Shown here: positions 37,571 to 49,289 of the stretch, piece after piece
Layout of the letters: every line of letters starts with the position of its first letter
How positions within the stretch are numbered: the stretch's first letter is position 1
NCBI GenBank assembly: GCA_021442155.1
Contig: CM038228.1
Coordinates: 87,374,114 to 87,438,113 of the forward strand
From: Cymbidium sinense
Lineage: Eukaryota; Streptophyta; Magnoliopsida; Asparagales; Orchidaceae
Length of the DNA stretch: 64,000 bases
Reading direction: 5' to 3'
The notes under the pieces: model-generated
What the model was told of the DNA's origin: nothing
What the model saw: the letters and a program-made list of their open reading frames with translations, nothing else
Databases searched by the model: none
Made by a program: the position numbers and the translations under genes

Positions 37571-40500
37571 TGTGATGAAAATTTTCTATGTGGTTGCCTT
37601 CCATCTATGGGTGAGAAGTAAGAATATAAAAATTCATTTTTTTTGGGATGCCACGGAGATCCACAAATATGCTTTTATTCAGGTGATCAGGTACATCATC
37701 AAGGAATAGTGTACTATCTCAAGAGAAAGAAGTTACTACCCTTTAATGGACCTAATCACCTCAATAAGGACTCCTTAGGACAATGGGTCTACATATGTAC
37801 TAGAGATTCCTCCCTTAGTTTACATGGAAAAGTAAAGTAAGGTTTATTTTAAACTGATTTCATTAAGTTCTCTATAGGGCAAGCCCCGATAGTTAATTAC
37901 ATTCGAAGGGACAAAATCCCTTAATAATACTCTCGATTAAGGTAAATGATCATTGTCTCCAAAGATTTCAATAGGTAGGACTATCAATCGATTAACTTAT
38001 TTTGGAAGATCAAATGGGATTGATCAAAGAGAGGGAGTTATTATCCAAGCCAAAGGAAAATAAGCAGGAGATGCCCATGATGCTAGGAAACCTAGTGAGC
38101 GTCTCAAACTATCCTATAGTTGGGCTTTACATTTTTGAAATTGATTTAATTTGTTTGATTTGAATTTTTTTATCAAAATTTAGGGCTTATAATTTGATAA
38201 AACAAGATCATGAAAATGCCTAAGAGGTGAGGATTTATACTTATGACTCGTGGAAGGGGGAAGCAACCTCAGAACCTAAATCTAGGGAGCTTTGGCGAGT
38301 GCCAAAAGCACGACCTAAATTTAAGGCAAAATGGGTATTTGGTTTGCCTCCCCAAAAGAGGACAAATCGCCTGACTGCTTGGACTTACAACTTCCTAGGG
38401 GTGGCAGCCAACTAACTCCTCCTACGATTTTAAATTCATATAGGCAAGTCATATGCTTTACGCAAGATAGGTAGGCTATTATTTATTTAGAAAGAGACTA
38501 AGTCTTTAAACTCACTCCCTAAAGAGACTAGATCATGTAAGGACGTGCTTCAAATAACCTAAATCTAATGCAATTCAAATTTCATTTAATTTTTATTTTT
38601 TGGAAAATCATTTTTTTACTCAGGCTAATAGGATTCATATGCCTAATGCATGAGAAATGAGGTTATTGGCCAAAATCAACGAGAAGGGAGGAGGTGTGTT
38701 TTCATAGCTCTCAAAGGTCAAGCCAAGTTTCTCTGGCAAAGGTGGAAGCCCTCCAATCAAGAGTGAAAATAATATGTATTTTTTCATGATGTTATAAAAG
38801 AAGTACTCATCCAGCTAAGGGGTTGTTAATTCTTTTATCTTGATTTTAAACCTAGGCTTTAGGTGAGGTCATGAGTTCTTTATTTTTAGTTTTGAATTGT
38901 TAGATTTGGTAAAAGATTTATTTTTCCCTAAGAGCCTAATCCACATCCAGGGCATACATAAAGCAAGGAAGAAACTAGAAAAAAGATGCCACTTAATGCA
39001 CAAGATAAACAAATCATCAATCAATTTATAAAGCTAATCGCAAAAGAATAAGAGGCCATTGTAGTCGGGCAACACCGCACAAATCCAAAAACAAATTGGG
39101 AAGTCAAGCTTTACCCTTATAAAACCCAGATTACAAATGAATTAAATATAATTAAGCAAGGAATTCATTGTTATGGGGGTCTTCAAGCTTCATTCTTCAT
39201 TCTTCTTCATTTCTTTTTTCTTCTTTGATTCCTTCTTTTGGATGGTTGGAAGGTGGATGCTCTAAAAGCTTCACATGGTGCATAAGATGAGATCTTATGA
39301 CCAATGTTCATCCTAATCCTTATAACAATCATTTCAAAATCTTAATTACAAAAATTTACATGAAATGAAAAGAATGGAAATCTAACACTAGCAAAATAGA
39401 GATTAGCTAAAATAAACCACACAAATCCCAATTGTGTATATTGGACCTAACACCCCACGCATGGGTGACTGAGTCCACCTGGCCTATTGGATTATGCTTA
39501 GGGCTATAAGCACCTGCCAGCAAAAGTAGTTATACTTTTATTTATGATAGCACCCCTTAAGCACAATCCCCTATAGAAGATAATGGTTAGACTAAGATTG
39601 CCCTACCATTCATTCTATGAGCATACATCCTAACATCCAGACTAAAATATATATATTATAAAATAAAGCCAAGCATCAAACCATACACTGCCCTAACCTA
39701 AAGCTAGAAATGGTGACTTAGCCTAATATGTGTGCTTTGGAGGTTTGTGTGGTATGCTTAGCTAGGGCTTTTAAGTTAGAATTTTCTAAGTGTGAAGCAT
39801 GTTCAACTTAAAGGAGGGTTTCATTTAAGTGATTTAGTTATTTTGGGGTTGATTTTATTTCATATCTTTATTAGGTTCAAGTGAATCCTACACTTAATTA
39901 CTAAGTTATAAAGAGAGAGGAAAGAGCAGAGAACTTCTCTTTCCTTTCCTAACCTAAGTAATTACTAAAGTAGATTCATATTTTAATTTTATTTAGTGAA
40001 TGTTTTAATTAAGTGTTTTAATTAATCCTAAGTTTAGATGAACTCTAAACAAACCTATTCAAAAAGAAAGGCATTTTATGATTAAATAAAATGAACTAAA
40101 ATCATAAAACACGCATCATTCCATTTTTTTCCCAACATGTATAACATGCATATGAATGAGTTTTAAGCATATCTATACATACAAATGAGAATGTTTAACA
40201 CACTTTATGATGTATGCTAAGTGATTCATTTAAGGAAATTTAAAAGTTTATGATGCATGATTTTCATTAAGTGGAAAAAGGATTCTTATCCAATTTTCAC
40301 ATGCACACATGAAAGTAAGAAAGGCATTAGTGAGTTCAGCATCATTGTTAACTAAAGGTGTAAGGTACAAGACCTACTTAGGGCTAATTAAAGCCTCATA
40401 ATCTTAGGGATGTCCAGACTAATATACCACTTTTCTTAAATACAAACAGGCGTACAAAAGATACGAATGGAAAATTTTGTATTAGTTGATTTATTTTTGT

Positions 40501-43500
40501 TTCGTGCAATTTATATGTGCAAGCATAAGTATCCTTCTTAAATGATAGTATAGGAATGAATAAGATATGGAATTAGGCAAGTGTTGGGTTCTTTTCAAAT
40601 GAACCATACATCTTAATCTATTCAAAACTATACTAAAAGAAAGAGAAGGAAACCTACTAAGCACATCCTTATATTTTACTCACATGCAAGCTTATAAATA
40701 AAACATAAGTAGAACACTTTTAGTTTTGATAATTGATTCATATATTTTGAAAATAATTTGAATTTAATAGTGATAATAGCCACTCATATTCTTACTTTAG
40801 CCAACACATGCGATTTTGACATAAAGGATACATTTTCATTTTAAAATTTGAAAATATGAAAAGCATGGATGCATGAAACCACATGACATACATATTTAAC
40901 ATGTTGGGGGAAGAACTAAAGTAATGAAAGCATGTAAACACATTCACTTTAATTAAATCTTAAAGACAATCTTATGAAATAAGAAAGCTTAAAGTAAATC
41001 AAAGTTTATTTAGTATGATTTTTGTTTGATCTTGAATTTGATTTAATTTTCAAAATGTGAGTTGAGTTTCCTATTCCTAACCCATTCCCACATGTGTTTG
41101 ACATTTTTGTTTAATTTTTAGATGATTAGATTCATTTTAGATTTTGATTAGGTTAAGGTATGAATTAAATATGTTAATTAAACCTTACTTACACCACCTT
41201 AGCATAGTTCACCAAACAATTATGAGCCAATGAGATGACATAAAACCACACAAGGAATTTAAATTTGCAATGCACCTAGGAAGAAAAGGCCCTAATACAA
41301 TTTGGCTCATGATTAATGGTTAATTAAGCTAAGGTGTTTAACTTAAGTAATTTCAAAACACCCCTCACACATATGAGTTGAGTTTTTATTTCCTTAATTG
41401 AACTTAGGCTCTTGAACACCTAAGCATTTACCCAAAGTAGATTAATTAAGTTCTGAAAATTTTTAGAATTTTTAAGAAATTAATTAAGATTTTAATTAGT
41501 GAATTAACCCTTAATTAAAAGAGGATTAAGAAAAGAAAAAGGGGGTTTAGGTAATAGCTTAGGGGAAATACACCAAAATTATTTCCTAAACCTTCTATTC
41601 ACTGGATCAAACCTCAATCAACTTCACTAAGGGATTAAAACATTAATCAAACCCTTAATTATCCTTAATTACATGAAAGAGGTAATTAGAAAATGAATTT
41701 GCAATTCCCTCAATTTATCCATCAATAAATCCCAAGAAAATTAGGGGAGGCAGAAGTCATCCCCCAAAATATACCCAAGAAGTTTGAGATTACTCAAAGG
41801 ATTAATTAAGGAGTAATTAGCAAATTAATATTTTTATTAAAACCTAAAATCAGAGGAAAAATACAATTCAAAATTCATTAAAACCAATTTTAGAATATTC
41901 TAGATTGAATTATCTTTCAATAAAAATTTACCTCATATTTTTTTTATTTAGAGAGATATGAATTTTTAAAACTTAGAGGATTAATTAGAATTAATTAGAA
42001 TCTAATTAAATCCCTTAATCCATAGCATGACGCATTAGCGATGGTGGTGCACTTTCCATGTGAATGAGCCATCACTTAAGCGTCCGTCACCACACGCGTG
42101 GACATCGATGCGTTTACATTTGAGCTCGAAACCCGGTTTTAAAAGGATAAATGGATTTTAAAATGTGTATTTAATCTCGACCATCCATCCAAAATGCACG
42201 GATGGATGGCTAGAGATCCATCCCTACCAAAGCTTGTGAATCATAGGAACCGTCCATGATCTAAGCCCTAATCCAAGCTTGATTGAGCTCAGATTGGGAT
42301 AAAATTTTTCTCACATCATCACAAAGCATAGAAGAGCACAACCAACGGTTGAATCTTCATGTCATTACACTTTCTTTCACAAAGGACCAACACCACTTAA
42401 GTCTAGTGATCAAAAAATGTCATACCTCATCAGAGGTGATCATCGGCACTCAATTCCCTTGGAGGAGCTTCGTCTGGTTGAGATAAAGCTGTGGTGAAAG
42501 AATTAGCTCTTGAGGTTGAGTCAATTGCTCTATGGACCAACTACCCTTGCTCTAACTTGCGGCCTTGATCAAACTAGCTCTCCTCTTGCCTTTGGGGCTT
42601 GTGTGAAGGCTTGAGTGCACTCAACTTAGCCCCCTGATGGAATGTGTAAATGGAATTGCACTGGTTTTAAGTGAAGATGAAGTTTGAATTTTGATTTTTC
42701 CTCCCCTATTTTCACTGTTCAAAAGCTGAGAAAGGGAAACTGGCCAGAGCTCTAGGAAGCTTGGGATCACTCTAGAATGGCTCCTAACACTCTCCCTTAC
42801 TCAATCGATAATGAGCTTATCTGAATTGAAGTGAATTAGGGGGAGTATATCTCCCCTTCTGGCAATCGAATGGTCAAAGTTATGGTTGCCATTTTGATCC
42901 AATTGGCCATATTGGAAGGGTTGTTTGAGTTATTATAAATGTGCACATGGTCGGTTTGAGCTAAGGAGTGAAGTGGTAACCTCCTATGTGCTTCAAAGTG
43001 GGTGGAGGGAGGTTTCACACATGGCCAATTTAAGCCAAGTGGCCAGTTTTGGCCTTGGGTCCATTTGGGCTGACCCAAACCCATTGGGCTTGGTGCACCA
43101 CCTTGCATAGGGTCCACTTGACCTATTAGGAAGGTATCAAGTTGATATGTTAAGGGCTTGACCAAATTCCCCATGGATTTGACAAAAAATTGTTCTATGT
43201 CCTAGGGGTAGAATGGTCATTTAGATAATTTTTGAATTTGGATATGTTGGGTATGTTGAGAAAATAGGTTTGGCCAAGTTTCAATGGATTTGGAGTTCAT
43301 TTGATATGGTTTGGCTCATGTTGACCCATTTAGGTCAAAATGGGTCAAGTTGACCAATTGGTCAAATTGGGTCAAACTAAGGGTTGGTTCAAGTTCATAT
43401 GACCAATTGAAATGTTTTGGCAGCTTTGATTTGATTCAATTTGGTTTAGTTTTGAGTTTGGCTCACATGACTTCATTTAGGGCAAATGGGTCAAGTTGAC

Positions 43501-45323
43501 CAATTTGACCCATTTGAGCTAGGTCATGGGTAGATTTAGGTTTGGTTAGTCATATGAAGTGTATTGGTATCTTTTTTTTCAATCAATTTTGGTTAAGTTT
43601 CAATTTGGCTCAACATGACCCTTTAGGTCAAGTTGGGTTGAAGGTCAATTGGGCTAAATTAGGTCTAGTTGGCCAATTGAGGCTTTGGTCAAGTTCAATA
43701 ATCATTTTGGAATGAACTTGACCCATTAGTTTCAATTAATTTGGCTTAGATCAAGTTTTGACACATTTTGAATTTTTAGGTCAAGTTGGGTCAACTTGGG
43801 TCAAGTGGCTAATTGGGCTAGGTTAGGTTCAAATATTGACTTGGTCAAGTTCAAACATAGTTCATGAATGAACTTAGATCAATGGTTTCAATCAATTTGG
43901 ATTATGGTGGATTTTGGCTATGTTAGGTTTCATTTTGGCTAAGTGTTGACTGAGTCAACTCTTAGGTTTAACTTGGTTTGACCCAATTTGATTGATTGAT
44001 CATCCCATAATGATTATTGATCATGATGAGAGGCATAGGTGAGTTTGATTCAATCCAATTTGGTTAGGATTAGAATTTGGCTCATAAAGGGTACTTTAGG
44101 TCACTTTGGGTCAAGTGAGCCTAAGTGGGTCAAATGGCTTGGTCAAAGCTTGACTTGAGTTTGATTGAATTTGTATATGGACTTATGATTGAAATATAAA
44201 TCCATTTGTAAGTGGTTTTAAGTCAAATGGGTTTTGATTCATTTAATAATTTCATATTCAAAAGAAGAACATGAATGGATTTGGGGTTTGATTTTTGAAT
44301 TTGGTTTTTATTTAGTGATTGAAGTTTATGTTTATATTTGGATTCAAGATTGTAGGTTGATTAAATCATGAAGGAAAATCAAGGGTTTGGCTTGATTTGA
44401 AGTTGATTTGGCTAAGTTCAAGATTTTGACTTGAAAGGCTTAGGTTGGATTTTGAGTAGATTTGAGTTTGATTTTTGGAAGTAGTTTTGATTGTTTGAAT
44501 TTATATTCCATTTATATATGTGAATATAAATGAGAATATAAATGGGTCATGAAAAAATTTCAAGGATTTGGAGTGATTTGCTCATGATTTAGGCTAAATC
44601 TTTTAAGAGGGAATTTAAAGGACATAAGAAATTTTTGGAGTTTGGAGCTTGAATTTTGGATTTGATTTGATTCATTTATATTTATATTTCATTTATATAT
44701 ATGAATATAAATGAGAATATAAATGAGTTATGAGAAAATCTCATGAGTTTGAATTGGTTTGATCATGATTGTGGTCAAGTCCTTAAGAAGGAAATTTGAA
44801 GGACTTAGGAAATTTTTGAAGTTTGGAGCTTGAATTTTGGATTTAGATTTGATTGATTTATATTTATATTTCATTTGTGTATGTGATTATAAATGAGAAT
44901 ATAAATGGTTTATGAGAAAATCTCATGAGTTTGAATTGGTTTGATCATGAGTTTGGCTAAGTCCTTAAGAATGAAATTAAGGTACTTAAGACAATTTGGG
45001 AATTAGGAATTTCATTCATGACTTTCAATCATGGATTCCAATCATGGATTTCATTTGAGTTTGGATAAAATCAAATAATATTGATTTGGAGTTTGACTTG
45101 AAGGAAGGAAGGTAAGGAGTGGTTCAAGCTAAAGGTTGGCAAATTTTCTTAACACCCCTAAGGCAAGACCTATTCCTATGGCTAACTCTTCTAAGTCTCT
45201 AGGGCTAGGTTGAGTGTTGACCTAATCACTAAATGTGTCTTAAGACTAAAGAATTCTTAAAGTCTAAGAGAAGCCCTATGTCTAAGATGAAGGGGTTAAG
45301 AGCTCATTCTAAAAATGAGGTCA
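37571..45323 (-). mobile_element. Element B 5' LTR (7,753 bp)
   Basis: This is the full-length LTR that would hold the element's promoter and transcript start. In window order: TGTGATGAAAATTTT edge, pyrimidine tract (about 39190-39230), a region around 39550-41380 with TATAAATA-like AT-rich sequence, TTAATTAA-rich segment (41390-42010), CpG-richer patch (42030-42120), mixed region (42130-43300), GGTCAA/TTGACC block (43310-44190), 182-bp direct repeats (44545-45000), and the GAGGTCA terminus. Both ends are defined by TG...CA, by the PBS on one side and by the ACAAT duplication on the other. No gene is supported; frames such as 42283-42486 and 42836-43174 fall in non-coding repeat sequence. Confidence 0.92.
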
Positions 45324-45328
45324 ACAAT
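45324..45328. repeat. Right target-site duplication of Element B (ACAAT)
   Basis: Exact match to 7280-7284, placed directly after the GGTCA end of the LTR. Confidence 0.85.
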
Positions 45329-45880
45329 GATATGGTTCCTAAAAAATTGAAGCACATGCTGAGATGTAACCTCTTTGAGTGGGATTGTTCCTCCCACTTA
45401 GAGAAGTAGTCGGTAGCTTCTAAGATGAGCCGGTGACCCTTAGAAGAAGGAGGATCGATCGGACCCACAATGTCGGTACCCTAACACTCAAATGGTCAGG
45501 ATGCCAATGTAGGATGTAGAATGTTGGGTGGTTGATGTAAGACCACACCGTCTACTTGACACTAATGGCATCTCCTAGCCACGTTCATGCAGTCTGTGAT
45601 CATCAAAGGTCGGTAGTATCCTAGTCTCTTGATCTTGGCTTTCATCTCTGGACTGGATTGATATGCTCCGCATAGACCTGAATGTACCTCGATTATAATA
45701 CCATGGGCTTCATGTTTATCTAAATAGCGTAACCATATTTGGTTAAAGGACCAGAGGTACAAGGTGCCATCCACAAGAGCATAGGAGAGAGCTCTATGTT
45801 TCACCTGATGGGCTTGTGGCTTTTCTTGAAGTACTTTGCCTTTAGTTAGGTAATCCATGAATGGTTGCCTCCAATCCAAC
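45324..45880 (-). pseudogene. Element A integrase, N-terminal half
   Basis: This is the upstream half of the integrase whose C-terminal half is at 6578-7284. From 45880 down: DWRQPFMDYLTKGKV, a KHRALSYALVDGTLYLWS linker, the zinc-binding region with HGIIIEVHSGLCG and CMNVARRCH-stop-CQV (normally CHxCQ), then GTDIVGPIDPPSSKG with the first catalytic Asp after a TAG where Trp is expected, and LILEATDYFSKW. A frame change follows, then VTSQHVLQFFRNHI up to the duplication. The frame is open across the ACAAT duplication into the VYKFGVP segment on the other side of Element B, as expected for a target gene split by insertion. Confidence 0.9.
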
Positions 45881-45949
45881 TCCTCATCCTTATTGGCAAT
45901 GGCAACCTCCCCTTCAAGAGAAAGTCTCTCGATGAGTTCAGCATCAATA

Positions 45950-46440
45950 AGGGATAGGACTTATCTATTTTGGACCCTTATTGGAATGGACTCATCTTCC
46001 GTACATGCCAATTTTTTGGCAAGTTTGGCCAAAGCATCTACTACTGTGTTCTCCCAATGGCAGACATTGTAGATGTTCACCTCAAGAATCTGAGCCAACA
46101 ACTTCATGGTGTACTCGTGGTAATGATGAAGCTTGGGCTTGAGAACTTTGTAGGACCTGACAATCTGGTTGTTGGCTAGCTGAGAATTTCCAAAGATGTT
46201 GATGCCCTTGACACAAATTGTAATAGCTAACTCGGCAATCAAAGCCTCATATAAAGCTTCGTTGTTGGTGCAGGGGTTGAAAAGATGGTATGAGAATCTC
46301 ATCACATAGTGGTTTGGAGTTAGAAGAACTATTCTTACCCTTGCCTTTCTTGGAAGAGTAGATTATGGTGTTTCTCCTTTATGGAAAGAAGCTGCACCAT
46401 CAAAATTCATCTCCCAATGGCGGTTGTCGACCTCGCCTAA
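45950..46440 (-). pseudogene. Element A second (archaeal-type) RNase H
   Basis: This is the Tat-lineage extra RNase H. From 46440 down: HWEMNFDGAASFHKGETP with the first catalytic Asp in FDGA, then TNNEALYEALIAELAI where the usual catalytic Glu is replaced (NEAL for NEAE), GINIFGNSQLANNQIV where the usual Asp is Asn, YKVLKPKLHHYHEYTMKLLA, and WENTVVDALAKLAKKLA with the final Asp kept. Two substitutions at catalytic positions make it inactive. The frame 45961-46305 is the clearest part. It sits between the first RNase H and integrase, the diagnostic order for Tat/Ogre. Confidence 0.87.
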
Positions 46441-46599
46441 GTTCATGATTTGTTCATTAGGGAGATCATCACTAAGCGGAGAATTAGCAGGAAGTGGGCG
46501 TGCTGCTAAGAAATCTACTAGTACTTGTCCTTTTATCGTACGGAAGGGTACGAATGTGATATCAAACTACAAGAGAATCATGGACCAATGTGTCAAATA

Positions 46600-47580
46600 T
46601 CCAGAAAGCATTGGTCATGTCATGAGATTAAGTAGTGGATTGATTATGGAAATTAAGTCCACATTATGAGAAAACATATAATGTCATAGCTTTTAAGATG
46701 CAAAGATTAAGGCTAGGCAATATTTCTCAATAGGTGGGTATTTGTAGTTCACTTCATTAGGGATCATATGACGGATGAGGTAGTTGAGAGAATTCTTCTT
46801 CCCCTTATCATTGGCTTATGCTGACAGAGCACCAAGAAAGTCATCCAATGTAGCTGTGTAGAAGATGAGTGCTGCCCGGATAGGTACTAGAATGCAATTC
46901 ACCAAATCGCTTGATGTCTTGAAGGCATCGGCACTTGTCATCCCACTTGAACTTGGCATCCTTTTTGACAAGTGCTGAAAATGGTCTGCATCTCCCTAAT
47001 AGGTTGGAGATAAAGCGTCTTAGATACGCCAACCATCCTTAGAATGATCTGAGTTGTGTTAGACTTTTAGGAGGTGGCATTTCTAAGATAGCTTTGATCT
47101 TTTTAGGATCTATTTCTATTCTCTGGTGTCGGACAACAAAACCAAGGAACTTCCCTAAAGCTACTCTGAATGCACACTTCAAGGGTTCATTTTGAGGTTG
47201 TATTGTCTTAACCATTCAAAAATTACACTCAAGTCAAAGAGATGGTCTTCTTTTTCTTTGCTTTTGACTACGAGATCATCGACATAACACTCAACCTGGT
47301 GATGGTTGAGTTTGTTGAAGATCGGTCTAGGTATGTAGCACCATTTTAAGGGAAGGGATATAACAATAGATTTTCGGGGTTCAGTAGTGGGCCTCTATTT
47401 GGTTGTAGGATGATCCATCCATGAAGGAGAAAACGCATGAGATGAGGTGATGTCCACCATTAATTAGATATATGAAGACTCATCCTTGGGGCATGCCTTG
47501 TTTAAGTCCACATTGCATATCAATATGGCCATTCTTTTCTTAACTTACGACACTAGCTAACCGGTATGGTATTTTTCTTC
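46600..47580 (-). pseudogene. Element A reverse transcriptase and RNase H, eroded
   Basis: This is a shortened copy of the B polymerase region. Recognisable parts from 47580 down: HHQVECYVDDLVVKS with the active-site YVDDL at 47272-47286, FRRFISNLLGRC-type sequence in 46841-47032 with FSALVKKDAKFKWDDKC, then RNase H pieces such as HMIPNEVNY, PIEKYCLALIFAS and HYMFSHNVDLIS. Many small deletions occur between 47330 and 47580. About 300 bp found in B (30545-30830), covering the RT N-terminus, is missing at about 47580. This is more decayed than B, in line with being the older host element. Confidence 0.87.
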
Positions 47581-47589
47581 CGCGATTGT

Positions 47590-48235
47590 TGAATGGATCT
47601 CCTCTTCAAACTCTGGAGGTGCATCCTTGATTTAGAGATCATCTGGATTGTCTAAATTTTCTAAGCATAATTCCTCATAAGAGTTGGTATGGTTGAAGAA
47701 GAGCCTATCAGACTCCAGATGATTAGTAACAACTAAGCAGTAATATTCATCATCAATTGGACCCACTGTACCGAATCCTAGTCTTGATCTTGATTGTGCT
47801 TCCATGTTTGTATTGTTCCATAGCTTTTTGAAGTATTCTGACCTGTGCTTAGACCATGTATAATGAATCAAACCCTTATTTCTAAGATTAAGGATGCAAG
47901 GTGAATACCAATCAAAATGCAATTCCATTAATTCTTTGTATGAATGCTCCTCAAGTTCTACATCAACTTCAGGACTTAAGGATGATGATCCTAAATTGAA
48001 TCTCTTAAGCTTCATATCCTTGGAAGACTGAGGGGCTTCCTTAACTACTAAACCTTCAACTTTTTGAGATGAAAGTGAGGTTATAGCTAAGGTTCTAGCT
48101 ACTTGTCGATAGTTTTACATACATTTTGATTGAATACTTTCTTGCTTTGGAGGCGGTCTTCATGCTATCCATCGAGCATCACCTATGAAACCCAGAGATG
48201 GGTTGGCTGTTATGCTAAGCACATTAGACTTGTCC
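47590..48235 (-). pseudogene. Element A protease-RT linker
   Basis: The frame at 47632-48015 matches B's linker closely (RFNLGSSSLSPEVDVELEEH, KELMELHFDWYSPC, HRSEYFKKLWNNT, VTNHLESDRLFF). I recognise no fold. It lies between protease and reverse transcriptase in both elements. Sequence from 48020 to 48235 continues it with stops and small deletions. Confidence 0.7.
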
Positions 48236-48241
48236 TCTAAG

Positions 48242-49260
48242 CTAGATTCCATGTATTTGTGAATAGTAGGGGGTACTCCTATGAACTAGAACATAACCCC
48301 TGTTGGCTGATGACCAACCAGGTGATCTTCCACCTCTAGAATTATCTCTGCTTCTGCCTCTGCCTCTACCTGGTAGAGGTCGAGTCATCCTACCACATGT
48401 CCATATGATGGAATGACGTGGGTGATGTGATATGGCTTCTTCCTCAATTTTCTTTTCTTGGTCACTTGGACCTTCATTTTTCTTTTCTCTTTCTTTTTCT
48501 TTCTCTTTTTCTTCTTTTTCTTTTATTTCATAATTTTGACCAAGTTCATGAGAAAAGGTATTTTGAGGAAGATAGTATGTTGCATCTTCATCAATCTCAA
48601 TCTCTTTGACTAAAAATGGCTTTTTGTCACCTTTGACATAGTACTCAATCATGTCCTTTCTAAACTTGATGCACTGATGGAGGGAGGATGGAATCATCTT
48701 ATTCTAATCTATCCAAGGCCTACCAAGCAAAGCTGTGAATGAAGTACTAGAATCAATTATGTAAAACTTAGCTTTAGTCTTCCATTCACCTATCTCCAAA
48801 GATAACACTATGGAACCTAAAGCCCTCTCACCTTGCTCATTAAATCCTCTCAACATCATCCGATCTCCTCGGAGGGTAGAGATGTCGATCCTCAAGTAGG
48901 CAAGGGTCTTTAGACTCATAATGTTGATCACGGATCAATAAGGAACATTTGTAATGTAAAGGGGACGGTTGTGCTTCATGTCCCCAAGAAGAAGGTCTTC
49001 ATCTGTGAAAGTGATCTCTTGGGCTTCTTTGGTATAATGTACCTCCTTTCCAATAATGGTCAGCTGAGCTAAGCATATCTCAAGATCAAGGAGAGCCTTG
49101 ATTAATGACTCCCTCATCTTTTTGTATAAGATAAGGGCATCATATATGTTAAGCTTAGATGGTAACTTTCTTAGGTGAGAGAGGACATTGTAGTCCACCT
49201 TGGGCTGGTCCTCCATAAGCATATCCAAAGGAGAAGCATCCTGTGGAGGGTCTTCTCGAT
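48242..49260 (-). pseudogene. Element A protease
   Basis: From 49228 down: a leader segment (LRKLPSKLNIYDALILYKKM, KEVHYTKEAQEITFTDEDLL, GDMKHNRPLYIT), then a damaged active-site area. B has about 35 extra bp here including its DAS triplet; A jumps from RPLYIT to INIMSLKTLAYLRIDISTL. Next come MMLRGFNEQGERALGSIVL, FYIIDSSTSFTALLGRPWI, SSLHQCIKFRKDMIEYYV, and a Lys/Glu-rich tail (EIKEKEEKEKEKEREKK) near 48480-48540. The catalytic Asp segment appears deleted. Apart from that gap the region is longer and cleaner than B's. Confidence 0.85.
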
Positions 49261-49289
49261 CCTCTGTACCAATGACTTATTTTCCTCTA

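Larger units (their letters stand above)
7285..45323 (-). mobile_element. Element B: Tat-like Ty3/gypsy retrotransposon, both LTRs
   Basis: This is a structurally complete but coding-defective LTR retrotransposon in minus orientation, flanked by ACAAT on both sides. It spans 38,039 bp, of which 12,152 bp is a later solo-LTR insertion and its duplication, leaving about 25.9 kb of its own sequence. Parts from right to left: 5' LTR 37571-45323, PBS 37545-37562, leader with stem-loop repeats, gag, protease, reverse transcriptase, RNase H, archaeal-type RNase H, a shortened integrase, 3' UTR 25825-28430, and 3' LTR 7285-9284 plus 21437-25824. The second RNase H and the tRNA-Arg-like PBS point to the Tat lineage. 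No reading frame is intact. Confidence 0.9.

Noticed and set aside
7285..45323. An envelope-like gene between integrase and the 3' LTR
   Set aside because: The region (25825-28430) is repeat-rich 3' UTR without an open frame or membrane-protein pattern.
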